Shown here: in pieces, positions 45,236-57,039 of the stretch
Layout of the letters: the number at the start of each line of letters is the position of its first letter
How positions within the stretch are numbered: the stretch's first letter is position 1
DNA from: Delphinapterus leucas
Taxonomy: Eukaryota > Chordata > Mammalia > Artiodactyla > Monodontidae
Direction: 5' to 3'
Assembly (NCBI RefSeq): GCF_002288925.2
Contig: NW_022098069.1
Coordinates: 71,466,099-71,530,098 of the forward strand
DNA: 64,000 nt
The notes under the pieces: generated by a model
The model's input: the letters and a program-made list of their open reading frames with translations, nothing else
The model's database searches: none
What the model was told of the DNA's origin: nothing
Made by a program: the position numbers and the translations under genes

Positions 45236-46495
45236 GTTCCTAACACATCGGGGCACTTTTACATAACTCCAGTAAATTATGTGGAAGAGACAGAATATTT
45301 AGGGAAGCTTTCTGAAGATGACAAAACAAGTATTTGCCTAGTTTAATCAAAAGGCTTGAATTATTTTATATTAATCGAATGTTTAAATTTTGTGTCTCTA
45401 GGCACAATCTAAAGAATCTAAGAAGTAAGACTTTTCATTAGCTACATCATCCCAATTTATATGCTTCATAGCAGGAAATCTGTTTCTGTGTGTGCTTTGA
45501 TCTTGCCATTTTATTTCATCTTACTAAATTCCTTATAAAGTCTTATCAAATATAAGCCCTGGGAAGTATGTATAAAATCCATTTCCATTTTTATCCTATT
45601 AATGGGGTCTTTTTCATTGAAAAAAATCCCTAAGGTTGCTCTCATTTTTATGCAGTTTGAAGATACAGTTTAATGCCTGCAAAGAAACATTTTATTTATT
45701 TTTAATTTGATGATAGCTGAAAACTTAATAGTGTTTTTAAAACATATATTTTCCTTAGGTGATAAAATAGCTTTTTAAATTTTTACCAAAGAATAATCTA
45801 ATTTTGATGTATAAATATATATGTCTTCCAATAAAAGTGAGTTGGAAATCCTTTTATCACATAAAAATATAGCTTATAGGGATATATTTCTGCTTTAGAA
45901 TACAAATTGAGAAATAAAAATTTTTAGCCACACCATAAATAATTTACAATACATAAACAGTGATTTATTAACATATAGTAGCTCTCTGACTTTTTTTTCT
46001 AGCAATCTCATTTTCTGCATTTTATTATAAAAACATAGATATAAAAAAAACAGAGATAAGTTGACCTATTTTGTCTAAATGTCATACCTTAAAAGTAACA
46101 TAAATTATGAATTCAAGTTCAGACTTGGGTAATTCAAATTTTCTTACTCTAATATAATATGCTTTTGAAGAAGAAAAATATTTTTATAGGAAAAAACAGT
46201 AAATAATTCAGAAACAAACAAACTAAAGGAGGCATTTAGCAGCTCTTTCATTATTAACTGACTGAAATAATTTTGGTAGATGAAATATACCATTATATTT
46301 TTAAATGTATATTTTATTTGTTACCAAATGTAATACCACAATGTACAAAGCTCACACTCAGTTCAAGGGCCAGTCCCTGCCATTGCAAACCAATACTTAT
46401 TGGGAAAGTATAGGGTATTGAGATAGGTCAGAATAATGGCACTTAGCACAGTCTGTAGCCATGGAGGGGAAATAGTATTATTCTTGTAATTTAGC
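45236..46495. other. AT-rich sequence, no feature recognised
   Basis: Very AT-rich, no open frames of note, no classifiable repeat. Confidence 0.5.
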
Positions 46496-46499
46496 CAGT

Positions 46500-46590
46500 A
46501 GTACATATCAAAATTAGCTAGAGAACATTTTTAAAACACATAAGCCTTGGCCCTACCTCATAACCTGATAAAATGGGGAGAGTGCCTCTC
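46500..46590 (+). mobile_element. Possible MER5-like hAT remnant
   Basis: 'acatatcaaaattagctagagaacatttttaaaacacataagccttggccctacctcataacctgat' resembles the middle of MER5A-type elements. No termini are visible. Confidence 0.4.
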
Positions 46591-46623
46591 CTATAAACAA
46601 GATAGTCATGTGATCATATATAC

Positions 46624-47251
46624 CAGGGGTCCCCAACCCCCAGGCCATGGGCTGGTACTGGTCCGTGGCCTGTTAGGAACTGAGCCATACAGCAGGAGGT
46701 GAGTGGTAGATGAACGAGTGAAGCTTCATCTGTATTTGCAGCTGCTCCCCATCGCTCACATTACCACTTGAGCTCCACCTCCTGTCAGATCAGCGGAGGC
46801 ATTAGATTCTCATAGGAGTGTGAACCCTACTGTGAACTGAGCATGCGAGGGATCTAGGTTGTGTGCTCCTTACGAGAATCTAATGCCTGATGATCTGAGG
46901 TGGAGCTGAGGTGATGCTAGCGGTGGGGAGCGGCTGCAAATACAGATTATCATTAGCAGAGAGGTTTGACTGCACAGAGACCATAATAAATCAGTTGCTT
47001 GCAGACTCATATCAGAACCCTATCAGTGAGTGGCAAGTGAAAACAAGCTCGGGGCTCCCACTGATTCTGCATTATGGTGAGTTGTGTAATTATTTCATTA
47101 TATATTATAATGTAATAATAATAGAAATAAAGTACACAATAAATGTAATGAGCTTGAATCATCCCCAAACCATTCCCTACCTCCCCCAGTTCATGGAAAA
47201 ATTGTCTTCCACGAAACCGGTCCCTGGTGCCAAAAAGTTTGGGGACTGCTT
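46624..47251. mobile_element. hAT-superfamily non-autonomous element with long internal hairpin
   Basis: This 628-bp element has terminal inverted repeats 'caggggtccccaa' on the left and, in complement, 'aagcagtccccaa' on the right (final base changed). The 8-bp 'atatatac' is perfectly duplicated at 46616-46623 and 47252-47259, the length diagnostic of hAT transposons. Near the left end sit two ~85-95 bp imperfect inverted arms (about 46728-46820 and 46866-46948) that share a perfect 15-bp core 'aggcattagattctc' and its complement, with a loop of about 45 nt. No transposase is encoded. The 126-codon frame at 46911-47291 runs through it by chance. Confidence 0.9.
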
Positions 47252-47514
47252 ATATATACCAATAAAGAAGGTCACTGGGGCATCAGAATAAAATTGGATG
47301 GGGTGATATAGGAAGGAAGTATTCCACTGGGGAACCTAATGAAGTAATTTGGGTGTAATTGATGGTGGATGAATTAAGGTTGTAGATGTGGAGCTTGAGA
47401 GAATCAAGAGAGAGCAAAGATGATTGTATGGATATAGAGTATAAAAAGAAGAGAGGAAATTCATTGTGTAGAGGAAAAGAAATTGCTTAAGAATCTGAAA
47501 CATTAGATATGTGT

Positions 47515-47832
47515 TATCCACTAGTAGTCACATGTAGTTTATTGAGCATGTACAATGAGACTAGTCTGAATTGAGATGTTTTATGTGCAAAACACACATC
47601 AGGTTTTGAAAATTTAATAAGAAAAGTGAATGTAAAGTATCTTATTAATAGTTTTCTATTGATAACATGTTTAAACTGTTGGATAATTTGGGGAAAAAAT
47701 ATCATTAAAATTAATTTCACCTGTTCCTTTTTACTTCTTTTAATGTGGCTACTTGTAATTTAAAGATTACGCACACAACTCCCATTTTGTCAAGCATTGT
47801 ATATCTATTGAATAGCACTACCCTAGACAATT
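47515..47832. mobile_element. hAT (Charlie-like) DNA transposon remnant
   Basis: 'gttatccactagtagtcacatgtagtttattgagcatgtacaatgagactagtctgaattgagatg', 'aatgtaaagtatcttattaatagtt', 'ttaatttcacctgttcctttttacttcttttaatgtggctact' and the end 'tatctattgaatagcact' follow a mammalian hAT consensus whose ends read 'cagtgctgtccaatag'. The termini are eroded. Confidence 0.6.
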
Positions 47833-49250
47833 ATCTGGACTTTATAATTTTAAATTTCAATCATTCTAAGACTGCTTTCATCTTAGCAGAATGTGAATAA
47901 TTATATTGTCTGAAAAACTCACAGGCCTATTTGGAAGATCAGTTGAAATAATATATAAAAGAACAGTATAAATAACAAAACATTCAAAAATAATTCAAGA
48001 CATTAGATGAATAAAATGTACGATTTAACCTAGGTTACTTTGAAAATAATTTTTATATAAACATAACTTTTATGATTCAACAGGTAGCTAACTGATCACT
48101 ACAAATACGCACAGACTATTAGTCGAGGAATCTATTTGGGGCAGGAACAAATTTTTTACTTTAGATATTACCTGAAGAAATTCAGAAGTATCCCACAATA
48201 GCATATGTGTACTAACTAATAATCTTGTAAAAATCCATGTGCTCTCTATAACATAACATATGGTAATTTGTTCTATTTAGCCTAAAACTACCCCCTTCAA
48301 TTTTCATTAGGCCCAATATTCAGTACCCAAGAAGTCACTGAAAAATGAAATGGTTACCAACCTATAAATTAGAGTAGTTTATTACTTTTGATTATATTAT
48401 CTTTAGCTTTTTTCTTTGCTTGAAGTCTCAGCTTTAAATTAATAATATACAGATAAATGTATTTCTTGCAAAATCATTCTTTGAATTCTCTGAAAGAGCA
48501 TCCTTACAGCCTGGGCTGAGCCAGTGGTAATTTTTAAAGCCATCTTCAGTTGAAAGTAACTATTTGCACTTCTCACAATTGGCAGGGTTTTTGTTATTAC
48601 ATACATTACATAACTTACTTGAGAAAATGACCAAAGTGGCTTTTCACAAAAGTAAGTGAACATTTTCTTTTGGCTTTGTTTTCAAAATTAGTCACAGTGG
48701 GAATCAATTTAATTTAAAATGCACTAAAACGTCAAAGACTTCAAATTTTGCATACAGAGTACCTGACCTAAAAAACACATTAAACACTCAGTTGAATGTA
48801 AAGTAGTTATAAATCAGGTGGAAAACATAACTGCACACACTGCTTCTCTTTTATGTATTCACACTGTTAATTTGGGTAAGAAGACTAAGATCATTTAATA
48901 CTTTTTTTTTGTAATATGTGCAATGTGATATATTTAATGTTTCATTACAAATAGGATTATATTATGTGACTGATGGCCTGCAGGGATTTTTCTTAAGCCA
49001 GAAAATATAATTTAATACTAACATGTGATTTTTAAAAATGAGACTAAAGCAGTTCATAGTGAATTCACAATCTTTATAAAAAATTGTTCTCTTCACCAAC
49101 TTATTAAAAGTTCCCTTAAAATGCATGCTAAATTATTTGTAAATTCTTCTTACCTGCAACCTAGAAGTTACCAGCAGTCCTCTCTTCAGTCCATCCCCTT
49201 CTCCTCCCAATCTCCTCTTCCAAACTCACCAACAATACCAAGAAGAATAG
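47833..49250. other. No feature recognised
   Basis: AT-rich unique sequence. No gene, RNA or repeat supported. Confidence 0.5.
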
Positions 49251-50093
49251 CAAAAGGTATTTTTCTTCTTTTCTTAATTTTACTATTCTCTCTCTTTTTT
49301 TAAACTTTCTATTTTATATTGCAGTAGAGCCAGCTTATGCGTGTTGTGATAGTTTCAGGTGCACAGCAAAGGCACTCAGCCGTATATATACATGTATCTG
49401 TTCAACCCTAAACTCCCCTCCCAACCAGGCTGTCACATAACACTGAGCAGAGTTCCCTGTGCTATGTAGTAGGTTCTTGTTGGTTACCTATTTTAAATAT
49501 AGCCATGTGTACATGTGGATCCCAAACTCCCTAATTATCCCTTCCCCCTATCCTTCCCCCTGGTAACCATAAGTTCGTCTCTAAGTCCATGAGTCTGTTT
49601 CTGTTTGGTAAGTGAATTCATTTGCATCATTTCTTTTTAGATTCCACATATAAGGGATATCATATGATATTTCTCTTTCTCTGACTTCCTTCACTTAGTA
49701 TGACAATCTCTAGGTCCAGCCATGTTGCTGCAAATGGCATTATTTCATTCAATACAAACAATAAATGCTGGAGAGGGTGTGGAGAGAAGGGAACCCTCCT
49801 ACACTGTTGCTGGGAATGTAAATTGGTACAACCACTATGGAGAACAGTATGGAGGTTACTTAAAAAACTAAAAATAGAATTACCATATGATCCAGCAATC
49901 GCACTACTGGGCATATACCCAGAGAAAGCCATAATTCAAAGAGACACATGCACCCCAATGTTCATTGTAGCACTATTTACAATAGCCAGGACATGGAAGC
50001 AACCTAAATGCCCACCAACAGGCAAATGGATAAAGAATATGTGGTACATATATACAATGCAATATTACTCAGCCAAAAGGCCTTTTTCATTTC
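49251..50093 (-). mobile_element. Twin-primed L1 insertion (5' inversion)
   Basis: Between 'caaaaggtatttttcttctt' (49251-49270) and 'caaaaggcctttttcatttc' (50074-50093), a diverged duplication, lie two L1 segments of opposite orientation. 49300-49755 is a reversed L1 3' end ('ttatattgcagtagagccagctta...agcaaaggcactcagcc...gttgctgcaaatggcattatttcatt'). 49756-50073 is forward ORF2 C-terminus with an intact cysteine knuckle ('[18 protein letters not shown]'). The forward part ends at 'attactcagcc' and the reversed part starts about 10 bp further along the L1, so almost nothing was lost at the switch. The 3'UTR is of a ruminant-like type unlike copies A, B or C. Confidence 0.88.
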
Positions 50094-50471
50094 TGCAGTA
50101 TAAAGAAGAAAACTCACCTGCAGTCACCACCATTCACTGAATATTATGAGTCGGGTTATGTTGCCTTTACAAAGAATGGAATGATGATGTATAAGAGAGA
50201 GTAGCAGAGGCCAGCAGCAGAGGGTCAGTCACAGTTACACTTACAGATACACACCTGGCTCTTGAGAAGGTGAGGGAGAATTTGAATACAATATTAACTA
50301 AGGAAAGAGAATATTTAAGATAGGACTAGAAAACATCCTTCTATTTTAAGAGGCCATGGATATATTACCAAGGAAACATGCTATGACATGCAAAATATGG
50401 TTAAAGCCATTTTTTAACAAGATGTTCAGATAATTCTCTATTTTTTAAAATTAGCTACTCACTAATTATGG
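50094..50471. other. No feature recognised
   Basis: Short unique stretch; no gene or repeat identified. Confidence 0.5.
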
Positions 50472-50558
50472 GCTAACCTTTGTTCTAGGCAATGAGAAAT
50501 ATAGCAGTGCTTCTATATGTGCTGGCCTTTGTGCTAGGCAATGAGAAATATAGCAGTG
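50472..50558. repeat. 49-bp tandem duplication in an L2-like segment
   Basis: 'gct(aa/gg)cctttgt(t/g)ctaggcaatgagaaatatagcagtg' starts at 50472 and again at 50521. The sequence resembles the reverse L2 tail ('gccaggcactgttctaggcactgggaatatagcagtgaa'), so a small L2 piece was probably duplicated locally. Confidence 0.85.
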
Positions 50559-50738
50559 AAGAAAATAGTTCTTATAATTGTGGAATTTAAAGTGTTTTTG
50601 TGAGAAATATATACATTTTTTAAGAAGTCATATTAAAGATATGCTTGTACTTGTGTTAAATGTATGGAAGGAAAATCTCAAGGGACCAAAGGAAAGATGA
50701 TAAAGAATTTTGATCCCACATTCACAGAAAGATAGACA

Positions 50739-51640
50739 AGAGGAAAAGGCAGAGAGCTATGTACCAGATGAAGGAACAAGATAAACCCCAGAAAAACAAC
50801 TAAATGAAATGGAGATAGGCAATCTTCCAGAAAAATAACTCAGAATAATGATAGTGAAGATGATCCAGGACCTCGGAAAAAGAATGGAGGCAAAGATTGA
50901 GAAGATGCAAGAAATGTTTAACAAAGATCTAGAAGAAGTAAAGAACAAACAAACAGAGATGAACAATATAATAACAGAAATGGAAACTACACTAGAAGGA
51001 ATCAATAGCAGAATAACTGAGGCAGAAGAACGCATAACTGACCTGGAAGACAGAATGGTGGAATTCAATACTTCAGAACAGAATAAAGAAAAAAGAATGA
51101 AAAGAAATGAAGACAGCCTAAGAGACCTCTGGGGCAACGTTAACCACAACAACATTCACATTATAGGGGTCCCAGAAGGAGAAGAGAGAGAGAAAGGAAC
51201 CGAGAAAATATATGAAGAGATTATAGTTGAAAACTTCCCTAACATGGGAAAGGAAATAGCCACCCAAGTCCAGGAAGCACAGAGAGTCTCATACAGGATA
51301 AACACAAGGAGAAACACGCTGAGACACATAGTAAATTGGCAAAAGTTAAGACAAAGAAAAATTACTGAAAGCAGCAAGGGATAAACGACAAATAACATAC
51401 AAGGGAACTCCCATAAGGTCTACAGCTGATTTCTCAGCAGAAACTCTACAAGCCAGAAGGGAGTTGCACGATATACTTAAAGTGATGAAAGGGAAGAACC
51501 TACAACCAAGATTACTCTACCCAGCAAGGATCTCATTCAGATTTGACAGGGAAATCAAAAGCTTTACAGACAAGCAAGAGCTAAGATAATTCAGCACCAC
51601 CAAACCACCTCTACAACAAATGCTGAAGGAACTTCTCTGA
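50739..51640 (+). pseudogene. L1 copy C ORF1, frameshifted
   Basis: The usual ATG before 'aaaaggcag' is changed to AGG, and a one-base loss in the 'aaaccccag' run ends the next frame early. The longest open piece is 50848-51384 (178 codons), with the coiled coil 'GINSRITEAEERITDLED' and the RNA-binding middle 'NIHIIGVPEGEEREKG'. A second frameshift falls at 'RHIVNWQKLRQRK', where a few bases are lost relative to copy B. The TGA stop is at 51638-51640. Confidence 0.87.
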
Positions 51641-51698
51641 GTGGAAAACACAAGAGAAGAAAAGAACCTACAAAAACAAACCCCAAACAATTAAGAAA

Positions 51699-54600
51699 AT
51701 GGTAATAGGAATATATATATCAATAATTACCTTAAATATGAATGGATTAAATGTTCCAACCAAAAGACACAGGCTAGGGCTTCCCTGGTGGTGTAGTGGT
51801 TGAGAGTCCACCTGCCAATGCAGGGGACATGGGTTCATGCCCCGGTCCAGGAAGATCCCACATGCCACGGAGTGGCTGGGCCTGTGAGACATGGCCACTG
51901 AGCCTGCGCGTCCACAGCCTGTGATCCACAATGGGAGAGGCCACAACAGTGAGAGGCCCATGTATCTCAAAAAAAAGACACAGGCTTGCTGAATGGACAC
52001 AAAAACAAGACCCATATATATGCTATCTACAAGAGACCCATTTCAGACTTAGGGACACATACAGACTGAAAGTGAAGTGATGGAAAAAGATATTCCATGC
52101 AAATGGAAATCAAAAGAAAGCTGGAGTAGCAATACTCATATCAGATAAAATAGACTTTAAAATAAAGAATGTTACAAGAGACAAGAAAGGGCATTACGTA
52201 ATGATCAAGGGATCAATCCAAGAAGAAGATATAACAATTATAAATATATATGCACCCAATATAAGAGCACCTCAATACATAAGGCAACTGCTAACAGCTC
52301 TAAAACAGGAAATTGACAGTAACACAATAATAGTGGGGGACTTCAACACCTCACTTACAACAATGGACAGATCTCCCAAACAGAAAATTAATAAGGAAAC
52401 ACAAGCTTCAAATGACACAATACACCAGATAGATTTAACTGATATTTATAGGGCATTCCATCCAAAAACAGCAGATTACACTTTCTTCTCAAGTGTGTAT
52501 GGAACATTCTCCAGGATAGATCACATCTTGGGTCACAAATCAACCCTTGGTAAATTTAAGAAAATTGAAATCATATCAAGCATCTTTTCTGACCACAATG
52601 CTATGAGATTAGAAATCAATTATAGGGAAAAAACTGTAAAAAACACAAACACATGGAGGCTAAACAATACATTACTAAATAACCAAGAGATCACTGAAGA
52701 AATCAAAGAGGAAATCAAAAAATACCTAGAGACAAATGACAATGAAGCACAACGATCCAAAACCTATGGGATGAAGCAAAAGCAGTTCTAAGAGAGAAGT
52801 TTATAGCTATAAGAGCCTACCTCAGGAAACAAGTAAAATCTCAAATAAACAATCTAAACTTACACCTAAAGAAACTAGAGAAAGAAGAACAAACAAAACC
52901 CAAAGTTAGCAGAAGGAAAGAAATCATAAAGATCAGAGCAGAAATAAATGAAATAGAAACAAAGAAAATAGTAAAGGTCAACAAAACTAAAAGCTGGTTC
53001 CTTGAGAAGATAAACAAAATTGATAAGCCATTAGCCAGACTCATCAAGAAAAAGAGGGAGAGGACTCAAACCAATAAAATTAGAAATGAAAAAGGAGAAG
53101 TTACAACAGACACCATAGAAATACAAAGCATCCTAAGAGACTACTACAAGCAACTCTATGCCAATAAAATGGACAACCTGGAAGAAATGAAAAAATTCTT
53201 AGAAAGATATAACCTTCCAAGACTGAACCAGGAAGAAATAGAAAATATGAACAGACCATTCACAAGTAATGAAATAATTGAAACTGTGATTAAAAGTCTT
53301 CCAACAAACAAAAGTCCAGGACCAGATGGCTTCACAGGTGAGTTCTATCAAACATTTAGAGAAGAGCTAACACTCATTCTTCTCAGACTCTTCCAAAAAA
53401 TTGCAGAGGAAGTAAAACTCCTAAACTTGTTATATGAGGCCACCATCACCCTGATACCAAAACCATACAAAGATACTACAAAAAAATAAAATTACAGACC
53501 AATATCACTGATGAATATAGATGAAAAAATCCTCAGCAAAATACTAGCAAACAGAGTCCAACAACACATTGAAAGGATCATACACCATGATCAAGTGGGA
53601 TTTAACCCAGAGATGCAAGGATTCTTCAATATATGCAAATTAATGAATGTGATACACCATATTAACAAATTGAAGAATAAAAACCACATGATCATCTCAA
53701 TAGATGCAGAAAAAGCTTTTGACAAAATTCAACACCCATTTATGATAAAAATGCTCCAGAAAGTGGGCATAGAGGGAACCTACTTCAACATAATAAAGGC
53801 CATGTATGACAAACCCACAGCAAACATCATTCTCAATGGTGAAAAATTGAAACCATTTCCTCTAAATCAGGAACAAGACAAAGGTGTCCACTCTCACCAC
53901 TATTATTCAACATAGTTTTGGAAGTCCTAGCCATGGCAATCAGAGAAAAAAAAGAAATAAAAGGAATACCAATTAGAAAAGAAGAAGTAAAACTGTCACT
54001 CTTTGCAGATGACATGATACTATACATAGAGAATCCTAAAGATGCCACCAGAAAACTACTAGAGCTAATCAATGAATTTGGTAAAGTTGCAGGATACACA
54101 ATTAATGAACAGAAATCTCTTGCATTCTTACACACAAATGATGAAAAATCTGAAAGAGAAATTAAGGAAACACTCTTATTTACCATTGCAACAAAAAGAA
54201 TAAAATACCTAGGAATAAACCTACCTAGGGAGACAAAAGATCTGTATGCAGAAAACTATAAGACACTGATGAAAGAAATTAAAGATGATACCAACAGATG
54301 GAGAGATATACCATGTTCTTGGATTGGAAGAATCAATATTGTGAAAATGACTATACTACCCAAAACAATCTACAGATTCAATGCAATCCCTATCAAATTA
54401 CCAATGGCATTTTTTATAGAACTAGAACAAAAATCTTAAAATTTGTATGGAGACACAAAAGACCCCAAATAGTGAACGAAAGCAGTCTTGAGGGAAAAAA
54501 ATGGAGCTGGAGGAATCAGACTCCTTGACTTCAGACTATACTACAAAGCTACAGTAATTAAGACAATATGGTACTGGCACAAAAACAGAAATATAGATCA

Positions 54601-55730
54601 ATTGAACAGGATAGAAAGCCCAGAGCTAAACCAACACACCTATGGTCAACTAATCTATGATAAAGGAGGCAAGGATATACAGTGGAGAAAAGACAGTCTC
54701 TTCAATAAGTGGTGCTGGGAAAACTGGATGGCTACATGTAAAACAATGAAATTAGAACACTCCCTAACATCATACACAAAAATAAACTCAAAATGGATTA
54801 GAGACCTAAATTTAAGAAGAGGCACTATAAAAGTCTTAGAGGAAAACATAGGAAGAACACTCTTTGACATAAATCACAACAAGACCTTTTTTGATCTACC
54901 TCTTAGAGTAATGGAAATAAAAACAAAAATAAACAAATGGGACCTAATGAAACTTAAAAGCTTTTGTGCAGCCAAGGAAACCATAAACAAGACGAAAAGA
55001 CAACCCTTAGAATGGCCGAAAATATTTGCAAATGAATCATCGGGCAAAGGATTAATCTCCAAAATATATAAACAGCTTATGCAGTTCAATATTAAAAAAA
55101 CAAACAACTCAATCCAAAAATGGGCAGAAGACCTAAATAAACTTTTCTCCAAAGAAGACATACAGATGGCCAGGAAGCACATGAAAAGCTTCTCAACATC
55201 ACTAATTATTAGAGAAATGCAAATCAACTCTGCAATGAGGTATCACCTCACACCAGTTAGAATGGGCATTATCAGAAAATCTACAAACAACAAATTCTGG
55301 AGAGGGTATGGAGAAAAGGGAACCCTCTTGCACTGTTGGTGGGAATATAAATTGATACAGCCACTATGGAGAACAGTATGTAGGTTCCTTAAAGAACTAA
55401 AAATAGAATTACCATATGACCCAGCAATCCCACTACTGGGTGTATACCCTGGGAAAACCATAATTCGAAAAGACACATGCATCCCAGTGTTCATTGCAGC
55501 ACTATTTACAATAGCCCAGTCATGGAAGCAACCTAAATGCCCATTGACAGACGAATGGATAAAGAAGTTGTGGTACATATACACAGTGGAATATTACTCA
55601 GCCATTAAAAAGGAACGAAATTGGGTCATTTGTAGAGACGTGGATGCATCTAGAGACTGTCATACAGACTGAAGTAAGTCAGAAAGAGAAAAACAAATAT
55701 CATATATTAATGCATATATATGGAACCTAC
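51699..55730 (+). pseudogene. L1 copy C ORF2 (endonuclease-reverse transcriptase), broken
   Basis: ATG at 51699-51701 (MVIGIYISIITLNMNGLN). The SINE splits the endonuclease start. Open pieces then are 52201-52791 (endonuclease with S-D-H), 53169-53489, 53511-53915, 53918-54439 (RT with F-A-D-D at 54002-54013) and 54488-55672 (394 codons, thumb and C-terminal domain). In the zinc knuckle three cysteines are replaced (F-W-R-G-Y and W-E-Y in place of C-W-R-G-C and W-E-C). A one-base insertion near 55610 shifts the last 40 codons, and the normal TAG is mutated to TAC at 55728-55730. It is the best-preserved ORF2 here but still dead. Confidence 0.92.
51776..51972 (+). mobile_element. CHR-2-type SINE in L1 copy C ORF2
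   Basis: The head 'agggcttccctggtggtgtagtgg' and the middle 'gaagatcccacatgcc' are clear. The 14-bp 'aaaagacacaggct' is perfectly repeated at 51762-51775 and 51973-51986. It sits 77 bp into ORF2 and is younger than L1 copy C. Confidence 0.94.
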
Positions 55731-55929
55731 ACAATGGTACAGATAAATCACTTTGCAGAGCAGAAATTGAGATACAGAAGTAGCGAACAAACATATGGAC
55801 ACCAAGGGGGGAAAGTGGTGGGGGGTGGTGGTGGTTGTGGGATGCATTGGGCGAGTGAGATTGACATGTACACACTGATATGTATAAAATGGATGACTAA
55901 TAAGAAAAAAAAATAATTTTGTTTAAAAA
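55731..55929 (+). other. L1 copy C 3'UTR with G-rich block
   Basis: Same type as copy B. The G-rich block at 55805-55841 reads 'ggggggaaagtggtgggggg' followed by GGTGGTGGTTGTGGG, another potential G-quadruplex. Confidence 0.82.
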
Positions 55930-55943
55930 AAAGAACTTTAACC

Positions 55944-56439
55944 GTACTATGTAATTATATATATTAGTGGGAAAGCAGAAGGAATTAACAGGGTATGCCT
56001 CATGACTACTGTTTGTAAAATGCCCCCAACTCTAAGCAACCTTTCTCATAAGAATAAAAAGAAAAGGTAGAATTTATAGAAAATCTTTGTAGATCTTCCT
56101 AGCTTATTTTCTATATTTTGAGTAATGATTCAGAAAAAGAAAAAAATATTGAAAAATAAACTCTCTCGTGCCTAAAATGAGAGAAAGAGATGTAATTAGG
56201 TGTTACAATTCAATTTAGTTTAAATTACATGTGGGAATTATAACCGAGGAACTTCTATTAGTTACATCAAAGTGAAATGGTTACAGAAACACTATCAGTG
56301 ATAATGTAAAATCTGTACCAAGAAAAGAAACATTTGAAGGTATTAAAAAGTGTTGCAATCAGACTGATAACAGAGGAGAATTTGTTCCTGAATAAAAACT
56401 ATAACTGGAAGGGGTAAACTTAACATAAAATATTCACTA
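55944..56439. other. No feature recognised
   Basis: AT-rich spacer with no gene or assignable repeat. Confidence 0.5.
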
Positions 56440-56900
56440 AAAAAATCTATGTACAAATATTCATAATAGTGTTGTACCCTAGGCTGGAAACAGCCAAATG
56501 TTTATCAACAATTGTTATAGTCATTCAATGCATTAATACTCAGCAGTAAAACAGAATGAATACACAACAAGGATAAATGTTATACCATTATGCTGATTGA
56601 AGGGATCAAAGCACAAGAACGTATACTATGATACCATTCATGTGATATTCCAAAGTATATAAACTAATCTACACTATAGATAGCAGATGAGTGGTTGCAT
56701 ATGGTTGGGCTGGAGGAATAGTTAACTACAATAAGGAAAGAGAAAATCTGTGAGTGATGAAAATGGTTTGTGTGTTTATTTTGGTGATGCTTATGTGTGC
56801 ACGCATTTGTCAAAACTCATTGAACTGTAAATGTAAAATATGTTCTGTAATATGTTCGTATATTTTCCTTAATAATGCTAATTCAAAAAGACAAGATAAA
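56440..56900 (+). mobile_element. Old L1M 3' end
   Basis: 'tacaaatattcataatagtgttgt', 'ctggaaacagccaaatgtttatcaaca', 'accattatgctgattgaaggg', 'gataccattcatgtgatattcc', 'gcagatgagtggttgcatatggttgggctgg' and 'tttgtcaaaactcattgaactgtaaa' follow the 3' end of old mammalian L1s in order. Not coding. Confidence 0.75.
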
Positions 56901-57039
56901 AAGAATTATAAACCTAATGGACTTCCATTTCTAAACAAGATATTGTAAAAGGGACTGCATTTAGTGTCTTGCCTAAGACAACAAAGAAAATGAACAAAAT
57001 ATATAAAGCAATGACTCAAGTTACTGGGCATCAGACAAC

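Larger units (their letters stand above)
50717..55929 (+). mobile_element. 5'-truncated LINE-1 (copy C), plus strand
   Basis: It starts just before ORF1 ('cacattcacagaaagatagac') with the 5'UTR missing. It then has an ORF1 remnant (50739-51640), 58-bp spacer, ORF2 remnant (51699-55730), 3'UTR and tail. The flanks 'aaagaattttgatcc' (50702-50716) and 'aaagaactttaaccg' (from about 55930) match at 11 of 15 positions, so a decayed duplication is likely. The coding sequence and 3'UTR are of the same family as copy B, same strand, 9.5 kb away. Confidence 0.9.

Noticed and set aside
46911..47291. 126-codon plus-strand frame
   Set aside because: It lies mostly within the non-coding hAT element and shows no transposase motifs.
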